DNA of 38,000 nucleotides from Prochlorococcus sp. AG-449-G23 (GCA_003209585.1 QCQJ01000013.1:1-38000), one strand, 5' to 3'; shown: positions 9,556 through 19,188, counted from the stretch's first letter. A program made the numbers and translations. The notes: generated from the sequence alone by a model not told the origin.

Positions 9556-10209
9556 TTACCAACCGTTTTCTTTTAGCCACTCCGAAGAAATATTATTTGA
9601 AAATAAATCTTCTTTACTATTTTTATTAAACAAAAGTAATCTCTCTACATATTTAATTAGTGCATCTGCCTCAAGATTTACGCTGTCACCAACATTTAAT
9701 TTATTCAGATTTGTGTTATGCCAAGTATGAGGAATTATCGCAATAGTAAATATTTCTCCTTCCTGCTCATATTTTGCAATTGTAAGACTTATACCATTCA
9801 CACAAATACTACCTTTATTAACTACATATTTCGAAAAATTATTATTTTTCCACTTTATGGATAAGAGCCAAGATTTGTCTAATTTTTCTATATTCTCAAC
9901 TATTCCAAGGCCATCAACATGTCCACTGACTATATGACCTCCTAGACGGTCAGACACCCTAAGAGCGGGCTCCAAATTAACAATCTGATTTAGGTTCGAC
10001 TTTACTCCTAAAGTAGTTTTTTTTAATGTTTCCTCACTAACATCAACAGTAAATTTATTTTGAAAAATCTCTTTAACTGTCAAACAAATTCCATCAACAG
10101 CTATGCTGTCACCGATTGCCATATCAAATAAATTTTCTATAATTTCAATTTCTAAAATATTTTTTTCTTGTTTTATTTTTCCAATTGATTGAATTATTCC
10201 TGTAAACAT
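9556..10209 (-). CDS. ribE: Riboflavin synthase, alpha chain
   Basis: Dismutates two 6,7-dimethyl-8-ribityllumazine molecules to riboflavin, the last step before FMN and FAD. It has 217 residues with two lumazine-binding repeats. The first begins MFTGIIQSIGKI and includes DGICLTV and GHIVSGHVDGLG; the second includes NGISLTIAKYE and IPHTWHNTNL. The pseudo-repeat structure and length match the trimeric enzyme. Transcribed alone, it is convergent with cyAbrB and divergent from the aldo/keto reductase gene. Its substrate is the antenna chromophore in some photolyases of the type encoded at 27548-29038, a possible but indirect link. Confidence 0.95.
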   Translation of the reverse strand: MFTGIIQSIGKIKQEKNILEIEIIENLFDMAIGDSIAVDGICLTVKEIFQNKFTVDVSEETLKKTTLGVKSNLNQIVNLEPALRVSDRLGGHIVSGHVDGLGIVENIEKLDKSWLLSIKWKNNNFSKYVVNKGSICVNGISLTIAKYEQEGEIFTIAIIPHTWHNTNLNKLNVGDSVNLEADALIKYVERLLLFNKNSKEDLFSNNISSEWLKENGW

Positions 10210-10321
10210 AGATTTAAGAAAAATATTTTTGCAAAATTTTGTATTTACTTTAATTTACTTTAAATCATTTTCAACTATAAATAAATTAAAGAGTAAATAA
10301 AAAGAAATTGATCATATTTAA

Positions 10322-11464
10322 ATGATTATTAATTCACAAAAAAGATTATTTGGTAGAGGGGCGAAAGTGAGCTTATTCACTTTAGGGACAATGCGAGCAA
10401 CTGAAAGTCTCGAAAAAATGTATAGCATAATAAGAAATGCATATTATGTAGGAATTAACCACATAGAAACAGCACCTTCTTATGGTGATGCTGAATCACT
10501 TATTGGAAAATCAATAAAAAAACTAGAAATAGAAGAAAATATAAAAGAAAAAAATTGGGTGATTACTACCAAAATTTTACCAAAGGGTGATTTTGACTTT
10601 TTAAAAAATAATTTTAAAGATTCTCTTAAAAATTTACATCGCGAGAAAATTAATAATCTTGCAATTCATGGACTCAACTTAAAAAAACATCTAGATTGGG
10701 TTCTTGCTGGAGAGGGGAAGAAATTCATATCATGGATTCTTGAAAAGGGACTAGTTGATCAAGTTGGTTTTAGTTCGCATGGAAGTTATTCACTTATTAA
10801 AGAAGCAATTAACTGTGAAGTTTTTAGTTTTTGTAGTCTACATTTACATTATTTAGATCAATCTAAAATTACTTTGGCAGAGCAAGCTATAAAAAAAGGT
10901 ATGGGAGTATTAGCAATATCGCCTGCTGATAAAGGCGGTAGATTATATTCTCCAAGTAATATTTTGTTAGAGGCCTCTAAGCCTTTTCATCCATTAGAAT
11001 TAGCGTATCGATTTCTTTTAGCAAAAGGCATTACAACTTTGTCCTTGGGGGCGACAAACAAAAAAGACTTTGAATTTGCTAATAAACTTAGAAACTCTTG
11101 CGATAGGCTCACAACATCTGAAAAAAGAGCCCTTAATAAAATTGAGGAAGTGGCTAATGAAAGATTAAGCTCAACAAAATGTGAACAATGCAGATGTTGC
11201 CTTCCATGCCCAAATGAAATACCTATACCAGAAATACTTCGTTTAAGGAATATTTCTATTGGTTATGGCCAATTAGAATTTTCAAAAGAAAGATACAATT
11301 TAATAGGAAAAGCTGGCCACTGGTGGGAAGAAAAAAATGCTACATTTTGTCAAGAGTGTAATGAATGTGTTCCTAAATGTCCTAGTAAATTAGATATACC
11401 AAATTTATTAAAGCAAACCCATAATTTATTAATTGAAACTCCTAAAAAAAGATTATGGGGTTAA
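10322..11464 (+). CDS. Aldo/keto reductase with C-terminal 4Fe-4S ferredoxin domain
   Basis: A 380-residue protein. Residues 1-275 form an aldo/keto reductase TIM barrel: HIETAPSYGDAESLIG carries the Asp-Tyr equivalent region near the start, KILPKG the Lys region, and GVLAISPADKGG and LGATNKKDFEFA the NADPH-binding side. The tail has two cysteine clusters, CEQCRCCLPCP (about 289-299) and CQECNECVPKCP (about 341-352), which fit ferredoxin-type [4Fe-4S] sites. The substrate is unknown. The fused ferredoxin suggests electron exchange with another redox partner. The 3' end overlaps the convergent solute-binding gene by 12 bp. Confidence 0.88.
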   Translation: MIINSQKRLFGRGAKVSLFTLGTMRATESLEKMYSIIRNAYYVGINHIETAPSYGDAESLIGKSIKKLEIEENIKEKNWVITTKILPKGDFDFLKNNFKDSLKNLHREKINNLAIHGLNLKKHLDWVLAGEGKKFISWILEKGLVDQVGFSSHGSYSLIKEAINCEVFSFCSLHLHYLDQSKITLAEQAIKKGMGVLAISPADKGGRLYSPSNILLEASKPFHPLELAYRFLLAKGITTLSLGATNKKDFEFANKLRNSCDRLTTSEKRALNKIEEVANERLSSTKCEQCRCCLPCPNEIPIPEILRLRNISIGYGQLEFSKERYNLIGKAGHWWEEKNATFCQECNECVPKCPSKLDIPNLLKQTHNLLIETPKKRLWG

Positions 11465-12451
11465 AGATTCATTCCAAGAATTTTCAAGATAAATTTTTTG
11501 TTCATTTGTTAGGACAGGGAAAGACCAACTATTATCCCAACATTTCTTAGAAGGTCCTGATATCGTATATATCTCAGAGTTATATTTACTTTGCAAATAA
11601 TCACTATTGAATGGTAGATACCAACCTTGACTTACTAATTTATCAACTGTTGATTTATTTTCTAAAGATTTAATCCATTTAATTAATATGGCGTTATTAA
11701 GATTTGATCGACTAAGGATAAAATGCCACATCAAAGGTACTCCTTGGCTTGGGAAAACTAAAGAAAGCCTTGGATCTATTTTTAAGTATTTTGAGCAGAG
11801 ACTATAAGGGACTATTGCGACGAGGGCATCGGAGTTAATTAACCAATTAAGCATATTTTTATCATCAAATAACATCGCTTGGCTTTTAAGCTTTTTTAAA
11901 GGGTTAGATGAATTTATTTTTTTAGCAATTGACATTAATACTCTCGGACTCTGTGGAAAAATAATTTTCCCCTTTAACTTCTTAGATAAAAGAAAATCCC
12001 AAGAACCTCTTGCTGCACTTATTAGGTCCTTATTATTTTTAATAATAATTGCGTAAGGAACAACACCAACAGGCAATAATTTACTACTTTGATTTTCATC
12101 AAAACTTCCTAAAAAATCTCTCGATCTCTTGTCCAAATTTTCGATCAATGGATATTCATTTATTTTTTCAAATTCTTCAAAATCTATACTAGTGATCCAT
12201 CCATCCTTAACTAAAGTAAAGTCAGAATTGAAAATTGTGTTTCTATTTTTTTGTAGCTGGATATTTTCAAAATTAATATTTTCCTTTTTCCAATCTTTTG
12301 GAATAGTATCTTTAAAAGCTTTTGGATAAAAAGAATTTTGTAATACAATTTTTACTTTATTAGGGAGATTGCTGCAAGAGCTTAGGAGAAATAAAAGCGA
12401 AAGCTTACCACAATTTAAAAATTCTCTTCTGGTTACAAATTTTGAAAACAT
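11453..12451 (-). CDS. Extracellular solute-binding lipoprotein, polyamine/iron-type fold likely
   Basis: A 332-residue protein that begins with a Tat-like twin arginine (R8-R9 in TRREFLNCG), a hydrophobic stretch and the lipobox LLSSC (C26), so it is probably a membrane-anchored periplasmic lipoprotein. The rest resembles bacterial solute-binding family 1 proteins (PotD-like), with SWDFLLSKKLKGKIIFPQSP and ALVAIVPYSLCSKYL as likely cleft segments. The ligand is not known; polyamine is often suggested for this group. No permease or ATPase lies beside it. Its ATG directly follows the stop of the cobT-like gene (TAA then ATG), so it is probably in that operon. Confidence 0.7.
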   Translation of the reverse strand: MFSKFVTRREFLNCGKLSLLFLLSSCSNLPNKVKIVLQNSFYPKAFKDTIPKDWKKENINFENIQLQKNRNTIFNSDFTLVKDGWITSIDFEEFEKINEYPLIENLDKRSRDFLGSFDENQSSKLLPVGVVPYAIIIKNNKDLISAARGSWDFLLSKKLKGKIIFPQSPRVLMSIAKKINSSNPLKKLKSQAMLFDDKNMLNWLINSDALVAIVPYSLCSKYLKIDPRLSLVFPSQGVPLMWHFILSRSNLNNAILIKWIKSLENKSTVDKLVSQGWYLPFNSDYLQSKYNSEIYTISGPSKKCWDNSWSFPVLTNEQKIYLENSWNESLTP

Positions 12452-13609
12452 TTAGCAATCCTTCTCTAAAGAAATTTGACCTAGACCCTTCATTATTTCT
12501 AGATTTTGTTGACACAATGAAACTATTTCTTGATTTTTAAAACCATTCAAAAAAGCAAGTATTGATATTCCACCAGCACCTACACCTTCTTTCACATGAC
12601 CTATTTCATAATCTTTCAATTCTTTGTATGTTGATGATTTAAAATTTAAAGGGCTTGCTAAACCTAATAAGTTGATATTGTATTCCTCATTAATTAAATT
12701 TAATAAATTATTTAGAGAATTATCTTTTACAAGCCAGCCAGTTGTCGCAATAAAAACATCCTTAATAAAGTCATCTTTATTTTTTGCACCTAAGAATTCT
12801 AATGCAAGCAAAATAACAGCCATCATTTGACTTCCACCAGATAATATTACAGGTTGGTTCGCTAATCTAGCACCGATTAATAAACCCATTGAGAAAGCTT
12901 GGAAAGGATCTCCCACTGATGCAACAACATCAAAAGAGTTAAAATCAGTCTTGAGATTTGCATTTAAAAGTCCTTTTTGAACTACTTTTCTTCTTAGTTC
13001 TCTTGGAGTTTTAAATAAACTACTCCCTACTAAATTAGATACCTTTAAACCAAAAGCTTCCATTACTGCCTGAGCAGTTGTGGTGCCCCCAGGTACAGAT
13101 TCAGAAATTAAGATGGGTTGTTTTGAGGATTTTCCTATCGCAAGACCTCTTTCATAGAGATTTATAACTCTCTCTTTTAGCATAGATTTACCAGTAGTAA
13201 GACAATTGGATGGGCCCAAATCTCTATCTTCAACAGCTAAATGATTAAAATAAGGCTTTACTCCTATTCCCAAAGGAACAATAACTGGATCAATATTTAT
13301 AAGCCTTGAACAAACATGACTTATTAGGGCTGGAGTTACTCCTGCATTCAGGAAAGGTAATTTATATTTATGATCTTTTGAAGCGCCCTTAAGCAAAAAT
13401 TCGGCATCTGCGAGTGCAGTTGTTCTCCTTGATTTTGGATTAATACCTGCAGCAGATATTCCTGGAATTTGAGATGTATTAGTGCCTGCAATTACAAGAA
13501 ATATTTTGAAATTATTTATATTCTTTTTCAGTACTTCTATCTTATTAAGTTGTCTTTTTTTGTTAGATTCATTACCAAAAAAATTTATTTCTAATTCTTT
13601 ACTATACAT
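12452..13609 (-). CDS. cobT: CobT-like phosphoribosyltransferase family protein (UPF0284)
   Basis: Related to nicotinate-nucleotide:dimethylbenzimidazole phosphoribosyltransferase, which activates the lower ligand of cobalamin. Motifs seen include GISAAGINPKSRRTTALADAE near residue 50, SESVPGGTTTAQAVMEAFG (phosphate-binding), SVGDPFQAF, ILSGGSQMMAVILLA and VKEGVGAGGISILA near the end. The length (385) fits UPF0284/TIGR00303. A TTG at 13624 would add five residues and overlap the upstream stop; the ATG at 13609 giving MYSKELEINFF is preferred. Marine picocyanobacteria make pseudocobalamin with adenine as lower ligand, so the true base substrate may not be dimethylbenzimidazole. Confidence 0.85.
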   Translation of the reverse strand: MYSKELEINFFGNESNKKRQLNKIEVLKKNINNFKIFLVIAGTNTSQIPGISAAGINPKSRRTTALADAEFLLKGASKDHKYKLPFLNAGVTPALISHVCSRLINIDPVIVPLGIGVKPYFNHLAVEDRDLGPSNCLTTGKSMLKERVINLYERGLAIGKSSKQPILISESVPGGTTTAQAVMEAFGLKVSNLVGSSLFKTPRELRRKVVQKGLLNANLKTDFNSFDVVASVGDPFQAFSMGLLIGARLANQPVILSGGSQMMAVILLALEFLGAKNKDDFIKDVFIATTGWLVKDNSLNNLLNLINEEYNINLLGLASPLNFKSSTYKELKDYEIGHVKEGVGAGGISILAFLNGFKNQEIVSLCQQNLEIMKGLGQISLEKDC

Positions 13610-13620
13610 TTTTACTTTTT

Positions 13621-14259
13621 TCAATTATTTAAATCAACTAAGCTATTTAAAAATCTTGGAGGATCTGGGATAGTTAATTTAAATCTAGGAAACAGAGAAT
13701 AGGCAACTACATGTACGGTTAAAACATAAACTATTTCTTGAAAAATTATTAAAAAAATTGCTCCTAATTGGATACTCAAAATTGAGGGCGATAAAGGCAA
13801 ATTTAAAAATCCAATTAACTTTTCTATTAGACCATAACTCGCTCGAGTAATTAACACCCAAAGATTATCTCCAACTAATGTAGATAATGCTAAAACTCGT
13901 AGGAAGAAGCCAAGGGTTCCAATAATAACTCCTATATTTAAACTAAATTTCCAACTCTTTTCTTTAACCCAACACCAACCCAACCAAAAAGCCAATATCC
14001 CATAAGGGAATAAAAATAAAGTTCCTCTAACAGGACCCATAATTATGAATAAAATCAGAAATTGTATTAGGAGTCCTTCCAATGCGGTTTTAGTGCCTCT
14101 TCTCAAGTGCAAAAGAATCATTGGGAGGGGAAGAATCAACCTTAATAAAGCCCCCCCAATTGGCAAATAATATAGTGCAACCCATAATAAAGACGAAAGA
14201 GATGCTAAATATGAGGTCTCGACAATATTTAATGCTTCCGTTTTTGTTGTTATTTTCAT
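13621..14259 (-). CDS. DUF2232 family membrane protein
   Basis: A 212-residue integral membrane protein with about six hydrophobic segments, beginning with TSYLASLSSLLWVALYYLP. The segment LRLILPLPMILLHLRRGTK followed by ALEGLLIQFLILF is characteristic of DUF2232, a family common in cyanobacteria and related to energy-coupling transport S components by fold. The function is not established. Its position directly before the CobT-like gene and after a lipoprotein in one tight run suggests a membrane role connected with cofactor transport, but this is speculation. Confidence 0.82.
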   Translation of the reverse strand: MKITTKTEALNIVETSYLASLSSLLWVALYYLPIGGALLRLILPLPMILLHLRRGTKTALEGLLIQFLILFIIMGPVRGTLFLFPYGILAFWLGWCWVKEKSWKFSLNIGVIIGTLGFFLRVLALSTLVGDNLWVLITRASYGLIEKLIGFLNLPLSPSILSIQLGAIFLIIFQEIVYVLTVHVVAYSLFPRFKLTIPDPPRFLNSLVDLNN

Positions 14260-14279
14260 TTTTTGTAGAATATTTTTAA

Positions 14280-14864
14280 TTAATTTTTATTCATACTTTT
14301 ATTTTTTGAATCTAAGATTCGTTCAATCTTTTCTATTTCAAAATTTACCTCAGAATTACTTAATATGGAACTTAACTCTTCTGTAGGATCTTTTGGATCT
14401 ACATCTTTTAAGATCAACATTATTTTGTAAGATTGAAGCTCAGTTTTTCTTTTTTTTGAAAAATTCTTAATTTTATTATTTTTTTGTTTTGGTATCTTTT
14501 CTAAATTTATATCCTTTTTATTTTCTAGAAAATTTTTTGGCTTTTCTACTTTTTTAATTTTTTTATTGTTTTTGTAATCAATTTCTTTGTTTTCTTTTTC
14601 TAGATTTATATCCTTTTTATTTTCTAGAAAATTTTTTGGCTTTTCTACTTTTTTAATTTTTTTATTGTTTTTGTAATCAATTTCTTTGTTTTCTTTTTCT
14701 AAAATTTTTTTATTTAATAAATTATTTTGTATAACTTCATCTTGGCTTATTTTTTCTAAATCATTAAAACTACTTTCAAGAAAATTTCCAATCCTCCCTC
14801 CCGAGCATGATTGTAATAAAATTAAAAAAATTAATAAAAAAAATTCTTTTTTTTTAAAAATCAT
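14280..14864 (-). CDS. Small Lys/Glu-rich lipoprotein with internal duplication
   Basis: A 194-residue hypothetical lipoprotein. A hydrophobic signal (7-18) leads to the lipobox LLQSC with C20, followed by SGG, so lipidation is likely. Residues 55-87 are repeated exactly at 88-120 (unit begins LEKENKEIDYKNN), and LEK at 121-123 starts a third copy. The middle is highly charged, low in complexity and probably extended. The C-terminus (about 150-185, KIMLILKDVDPKDPTEELSS) looks folded and conserved, resembling small cyanobacterial domains of unknown function. It begins 5 bp after the topA stop, so it is co-transcribed with topA. No function is assigned. Confidence 0.75.
   Translation of the reverse strand: MIFKKKEFFLLIFLILLQSCSGGRIGNFLESSFNDLEKISQDEVIQNNLLNKKILEKENKEIDYKNNKKIKKVEKPKNFLENKKDINLEKENKEIDYKNNKKIKKVEKPKNFLENKKDINLEKIPKQKNNKIKNFSKKRKTELQSYKIMLILKDVDPKDPTEELSSILSNSEVNFEIEKIERILDSKNKSMNKN
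14505..14701. repeat. Exact tandem duplication, 99-bp period
   Basis: Bases 14505-14602 recur without mismatch at 14604-14701; the units are offset by 99 bp, in frame within the lipoprotein gene. The identity extends a few bases upstream with one mismatch. The absence of silent differences in DNA this A/T-rich suggests a recent slippage or unequal-exchange event. Confidence 0.92.
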
Positions 14865-14869
14865 ATTTT

Positions 14870-17476
14870 TTAACTTTTCTTTTTCCTTGTAGTTTTTTTA
14901 TTACTTATCTTTGTTTTTTTAAGAATAGAGCCTTTTTTATCTTTTAGTTTTTCTTCTAAAAGAGATACAGCATTATCTATGGTGAATTTTTCTAAGTCAG
15001 TATCTTTGGCAATCGAAACATTAGTTTTACCACATTTTAAATAAACCCCATATCTTCCATTTAATATTTGAATTTTTTCTTTAAATTCTTTCGGTGTTCC
15101 AAAGTCTTTAAGTACCTCTTGACCACCTCTTCCCATTTTTGGCATCGCAAGAATTTCTAATGCTCGTTTTAAATCAACTGTAAAAACATCATCCTCTTTC
15201 TTTAAGGATCTGTTTTCAGATTCATTTTCATTTTTAATCCATTTAATATAAGGGCCAAATCTTCCTCTGTCAGCCTCAACCACTCCTCCTTCAGGATGAA
15301 CTCCTAACAATCTAGGCAAACTTAAAAGTACAAGAGCCTCATCTAGAGTTAGATCATCAGTTTTCAACTCTTTGGGTAATGAAGCTCTTCTTGGTTTAGC
15401 TTTATCTTGATCATTATTTCCCAATTGTACGTAAGGTCCATAAGGGCCAAATCTTAAAAAGACTTTTTCCCCAGTTTTTGGATCAGTTCCAAGATCCGAT
15501 GGGCCACTTAAGATTTGATCAACTTGCTTTATGTCTAAATCTCCAGGAGTAATATCCATTGGAAGATTACCTTTCGCCTGAATTTCATTACCAGATTCAT
15601 CAATTTTTTTACCCTCTAGCCAAGGTCCGTTAGAGCCAATTCTCACTACGCAAGGAAGGTCTTCGAAATCAACTTGTCTATAAGCTTTACCATCAATATC
15701 ACCCTCTGTTTTCTGAACCTTTACCTCCAAACCATTTTTACCTTTATAGAAAGTTTCGAGGTATGGTAGCCACTCAAGATTGCCTGAAGATATTTCATCC
15801 AATGAAGATTCCATTTTTGCAGTAAAAGTAGTATCAACCAGATCAGGAAAATGTTCTTCTAATAAAGCAGTAACAGCAAAAGCTGTAAACGTTGGAGCCA
15901 AAGTATTTGAAGATATATTCGCATAACCTCTATCAACTATGGTCCCAATAATGCTGGCATAGGTAGAAGGTCTTCCAATCCCTTCTTTTTCAAGAACTTT
16001 AACTAATGCAGCCTCTGTATATCTTGCAGGAGGTTTAGTTTCATGAAAAGTAGATTCCTTATTAGTAACTTCAAGACATGTTCCAGTTATTAAGTTTGGG
16101 AGAATAATTTCTTGTTGTTCAAGGGATGAACTTGGGTCATCACTTCCCTCGACATAAGCTCTGAAGAATCCTGCGAAATCAATACTTTTACCGCTCGATT
16201 TAAATAATCCATCCCCCACGCTAATTTCAGCATTAATCATTGTTAGCCTAGCTTCCGCCATTTGACTAGCTACAGTTCTTTTCCAAATTAAATCGTAAAG
16301 TGATAAGTCTCTACCGATTAGATTAGTTTCCTTTGGTGTTTTAAATACCTCACCTGCCGGCCTAATAGCTTCGTGTGCTTCTTGAGCATTTCTTGCAGTT
16401 GAATTAAATTGTCTTGGTGAGTTAGATAAATATTCTTTTCCATACATAGAACTTACACATTCTCTAGCAGCTCTTGTTGCTTGTTCGGAGAGATGAACTG
16501 AATCAGTTCTCATATATGTTATGAAACCTCTCTCATATAGCCCTTGTGCACATCTCATAGTTTCTCTTGCAGACAAACGAAGCTTCCTATTTGCTTCTTG
16601 TTGTAATGTGCTAGTTGTAAATGGAGGAACTGGCTTACGAGTAGATGGCTTTTTTTCGATTTTTGAGACTAACCAATCTTCTGAGGAAAAAGTCTTCAAT
16701 AAATCATCTACTTGTTCTTCTCCAATTATTAAAGATTTGTTTCCTTCTTTTAATTTTCCGGTTTGTTCGTCGAAATCGGAACCGTTAGAAATTCTTTGAC
16801 CGTTTAAACTGAATAATTTAGTTTCGAAAGTAATATTATCTTTTACAAGGGAAGCTTTAATCCCCCAGTAACTAGCTTTTTTAAAGGATCTTCTTTCTCT
16901 CTCTCTCCTAACAAGAAGTCTCACAGAAACTGATTGAACACGACCAGCAGATAGTCGGGGGGCTACCTTCTTCCAAAGTAAAGGAGATAATTCATATCCA
17001 AAAAGCCTGTCCAAGATTCTTCTTGTTTCTTGAGCCTGAACAAGTTCCATATCAATTTCTCTTGTTTGGTCTAAAGCTTTATTAATTGCCTTTTTTGTGA
17101 TTTCATGAAAAACCATTCTCTTAGTTGGTATTTTAGGCTTAAGTATTTGCATGAGATGCCAGCTAATACTCTCTCCCTCTCTATCTTCATCAGTTGCCAG
17201 TAATAGCTGAGTCGCACCTTTCAATGCATCTTTCAATTCTTTAACAACCTTTTTCTTATCTTTTGGAACTATATAAAGTGGTTCAAAATCTTCTGTTGTA
17301 TTAACTCCTATCCTTGACCATTTTTCCTTTTTAACCGCAGCAGGTATTTCAGCAGCTCCTTTTGGAAGATCTCTTACGTGTCCCATTGAAGCGAGAACTT
17401 CATAGTTGGAAGGCAAAAACTTTCTTATAGTTTTTGCTTTGGTGGGACTTTCAACAATAACAAGTGTGTGATCCAA
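14870..17476 (-). CDS. topA: DNA topoisomerase I (type IA)
   Basis: Relaxes negative supercoils by a transient single-strand break. It has 868 residues. The N-terminal TOPRIM domain has VIVESPTKAKT (7-17) and the acidic DEDREGE (96-102); the catalytic tyrosine is Y321 in GFITYMRTDSV. The C-terminus lacks Cys4 zinc fingers; instead it has repeats such as FGPYGPYVQLGN, RFGPYIKW and GRYGVYLKCGK, the form usual in cyanobacteria, and a Lys-rich tail. The start is TTG at 17476, leading straight into the conserved N-terminus. First gene of a five-gene leftward run; divergent from ndhB. Confidence 0.97.
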   Translation of the reverse strand: MDHTLVIVESPTKAKTIRKFLPSNYEVLASMGHVRDLPKGAAEIPAAVKKEKWSRIGVNTTEDFEPLYIVPKDKKKVVKELKDALKGATQLLLATDEDREGESISWHLMQILKPKIPTKRMVFHEITKKAINKALDQTREIDMELVQAQETRRILDRLFGYELSPLLWKKVAPRLSAGRVQSVSVRLLVRRERERRSFKKASYWGIKASLVKDNITFETKLFSLNGQRISNGSDFDEQTGKLKEGNKSLIIGEEQVDDLLKTFSSEDWLVSKIEKKPSTRKPVPPFTTSTLQQEANRKLRLSARETMRCAQGLYERGFITYMRTDSVHLSEQATRAARECVSSMYGKEYLSNSPRQFNSTARNAQEAHEAIRPAGEVFKTPKETNLIGRDLSLYDLIWKRTVASQMAEARLTMINAEISVGDGLFKSSGKSIDFAGFFRAYVEGSDDPSSSLEQQEIILPNLITGTCLEVTNKESTFHETKPPARYTEAALVKVLEKEGIGRPSTYASIIGTIVDRGYANISSNTLAPTFTAFAVTALLEEHFPDLVDTTFTAKMESSLDEISSGNLEWLPYLETFYKGKNGLEVKVQKTEGDIDGKAYRQVDFEDLPCVVRIGSNGPWLEGKKIDESGNEIQAKGNLPMDITPGDLDIKQVDQILSGPSDLGTDPKTGEKVFLRFGPYGPYVQLGNNDQDKAKPRRASLPKELKTDDLTLDEALVLLSLPRLLGVHPEGGVVEADRGRFGPYIKWIKNENESENRSLKKEDDVFTVDLKRALEILAMPKMGRGGQEVLKDFGTPKEFKEKIQILNGRYGVYLKCGKTNVSIAKDTDLEKFTIDNAVSLLEEKLKDKKGSILKKTKISNKKTTRKKKS

Positions 17477-17651
17477 GGTTTATTTCAAAAATTGGTGTTT
17501 TTGTTCAGTTAGGGCATATTATGATTATTTGAAGCTTTTTCAAGTAATTTCTTCTGAAAATTTCAAAAATCATACCTACAAATTATAATCAAGTTAAGAT
17601 TAACTCTTAGACCCTCACAATCAAACATCTAATTTAATCCAATTTAATAAA
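17477..17651. promoter_or_regulatory. Divergent topA/ndhB intergenic region
   Basis: 175 bp that must serve both genes. It contains A/T-rich stretches and a GTTAAGATTAAC inverted repeat (17593-17604) that might be a protein site. No promoter element is convincing enough to call. Confidence 0.35.
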
Positions 17652-19172
17652 GTGCCCAACGAAATCTTTACAATTAATTTAAATGCTCAAGCCATTATTC
17701 CAGAGGCTTTTATTTTACTAGGTATTGTTGGTACACTTCTTGTAGATTTAGCTGGCGAAAGAACTGCATCAAAATGGGCACCAATAATTTGCTATTTATC
17801 AATTGGGAGCTCTCTTCTTAGTTTGGCCTTGCAATGGAGTAATCCAGTAGAAAGCGCATTCCTTGGGTCCTTTAATTCAGATAATTTAGCAATAGCATTT
17901 AGAGCAATAATAGCTTTATCAACTTTAGTTTCTTTACTCATAAGCTGGCGTTATACAGAGCAAAGTGGAAGCCCTATTGGGGAGTTTGCAGCGATAGTTC
18001 TTTCGGCAACTCTTGGGGCAATGCTTCTGTGTGGATCTACTGACCTTATTAGTGTATTCATATCTCTTGAGACTCTATCGGTAGCAAGCTATTTACTTTC
18101 TGGTTATCTCAAAAGAGATCCAAGAAGTTCAGAAGCAGCTTTAAAATACTTACTTGTTGGTTCAGCTGCTGCTGCAGTCTATTTGTATGGCTCCTCTTTT
18201 CTCTATGGATTAAGTGGTTCAACAAACTTAACAACAATTGGCTTAGAGATTATCAATAAGCCTTCATTTATCACCTCTTTAGCTCTTGTATTTGTTTTAT
18301 CAACTGTTGCATTTAAAATAGCTGCTGTTCCTTTTCATCAATGGACTCCTGATGTATATGAGGGTTCACCTACACCTGTAGTTGCTTTTTTATCTGTTGG
18401 TTCGAAAACAGCAGGGTTTGCATTCGCAATAAGAATATTAAGCACTACTTTCTCTTCTTTCGATGAGGAATGGAAACTTTTATTTACTATTTTGGCCATC
18501 TTGAGCATGGCTCTAGGAAATGTTGTAGCTCTAGCTCAAACCTCAATGAAAAGGATGCTAGCTTACAGTTCTATTGGTCAAGCTGGATTTGTAATGATTG
18601 GAATAGTATCTGGTACACAAGATGGGTTATCAGCTGCTGTTTTATATTTGGCAGCATATTTGTTTATGAATTTGGGTGCATTTTCATGTGTAATACTTTT
18701 CTCATTAAGAACTGGTTCTGACAGGATTCTTGATTACTCAGGACTTTACCAAAAAGATCCTCTCATTACATTAGGCTTAAGTCTTTGTCTTCTATCACTT
18801 GGAGGTTTACCTCCAATGTTAGGATTTTTTGGCAAGATATATTTGTTCTTTGCAGGTTGGGCAAACCATCAGTATCTATTAGTAATCGTTGGATTAGTAA
18901 CTTCAGTTATATCAATTTATTACTACATTTCAGTGATCAAAATGATGGTGGTTAAAGAACCACAGGAGGCTTCTGAAATAGTCAAAACATATCCTGAAAT
19001 TAATTGGGGAATTGTAGGATTGCCTCCCTTGAGAATTGCACTTTATACTTGCGTTGCGGTAACTGCTCTTGGTGGAATCCTCTCTAATCCTCTTTTTAAA
19101 TTAGCTAACACAGCAGTTTCTGAAACTCCTTTCTTACAAGATGTTATTGCTGCGGCAAACAATATTTCCTAG
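17652..19172 (+). CDS. ndhB: NAD(P)H-quinone oxidoreductase subunit 2
   Basis: Antiporter-like membrane subunit of the thylakoid NDH-1 complex, which moves electrons from ferredoxin to plastoquinone in respiration, cyclic flow and CO2 uptake. It has 506 residues and about 14 membrane helices. Typical segments are [38 protein letters not shown] (with the conserved Lys and Glu of the proton path), [12 protein letters not shown] and [17 protein letters not shown]. The start is GTG at 17652. A MacB-type ATPase gene follows after 16 bp on the same strand. Confidence 0.97.
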   Translation: MPNEIFTINLNAQAIIPEAFILLGIVGTLLVDLAGERTASKWAPIICYLSIGSSLLSLALQWSNPVESAFLGSFNSDNLAIAFRAIIALSTLVSLLISWRYTEQSGSPIGEFAAIVLSATLGAMLLCGSTDLISVFISLETLSVASYLLSGYLKRDPRSSEAALKYLLVGSAAAAVYLYGSSFLYGLSGSTNLTTIGLEIINKPSFITSLALVFVLSTVAFKIAAVPFHQWTPDVYEGSPTPVVAFLSVGSKTAGFAFAIRILSTTFSSFDEEWKLLFTILAILSMALGNVVALAQTSMKRMLAYSSIGQAGFVMIGIVSGTQDGLSAAVLYLAAYLFMNLGAFSCVILFSLRTGSDRILDYSGLYQKDPLITLGLSLCLLSLGGLPPMLGFFGKIYLFFAGWANHQYLLVIVGLVTSVISIYYYISVIKMMVVKEPQEASEIVKTYPEINWGIVGLPPLRIALYTCVAVTALGGILSNPLFKLANTAVSETPFLQDVIAAANNIS

Positions 19173-19188
19173 AAGAATTTTTCAATAA

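Noticed and set aside
13482..13673. Plus-strand frame across the cobT/DUF2232 boundary
   Set aside because: Antisense to both genes, hydrophobic by chance from A/T-rich codons.
14686..14892. Plus-strand frame opposite the lipoprotein and topA stop
   Set aside because: Phe/Lys-rich product arising from the complement of poly-Lys codons; no gene-like composition.
17593..17604. GTTAAGATTAAC inverted repeat as an operator
   Set aside because: Short and A/T-rich; such palindromes are common by chance at this base composition, so it is noted only inside the intergenic entry.
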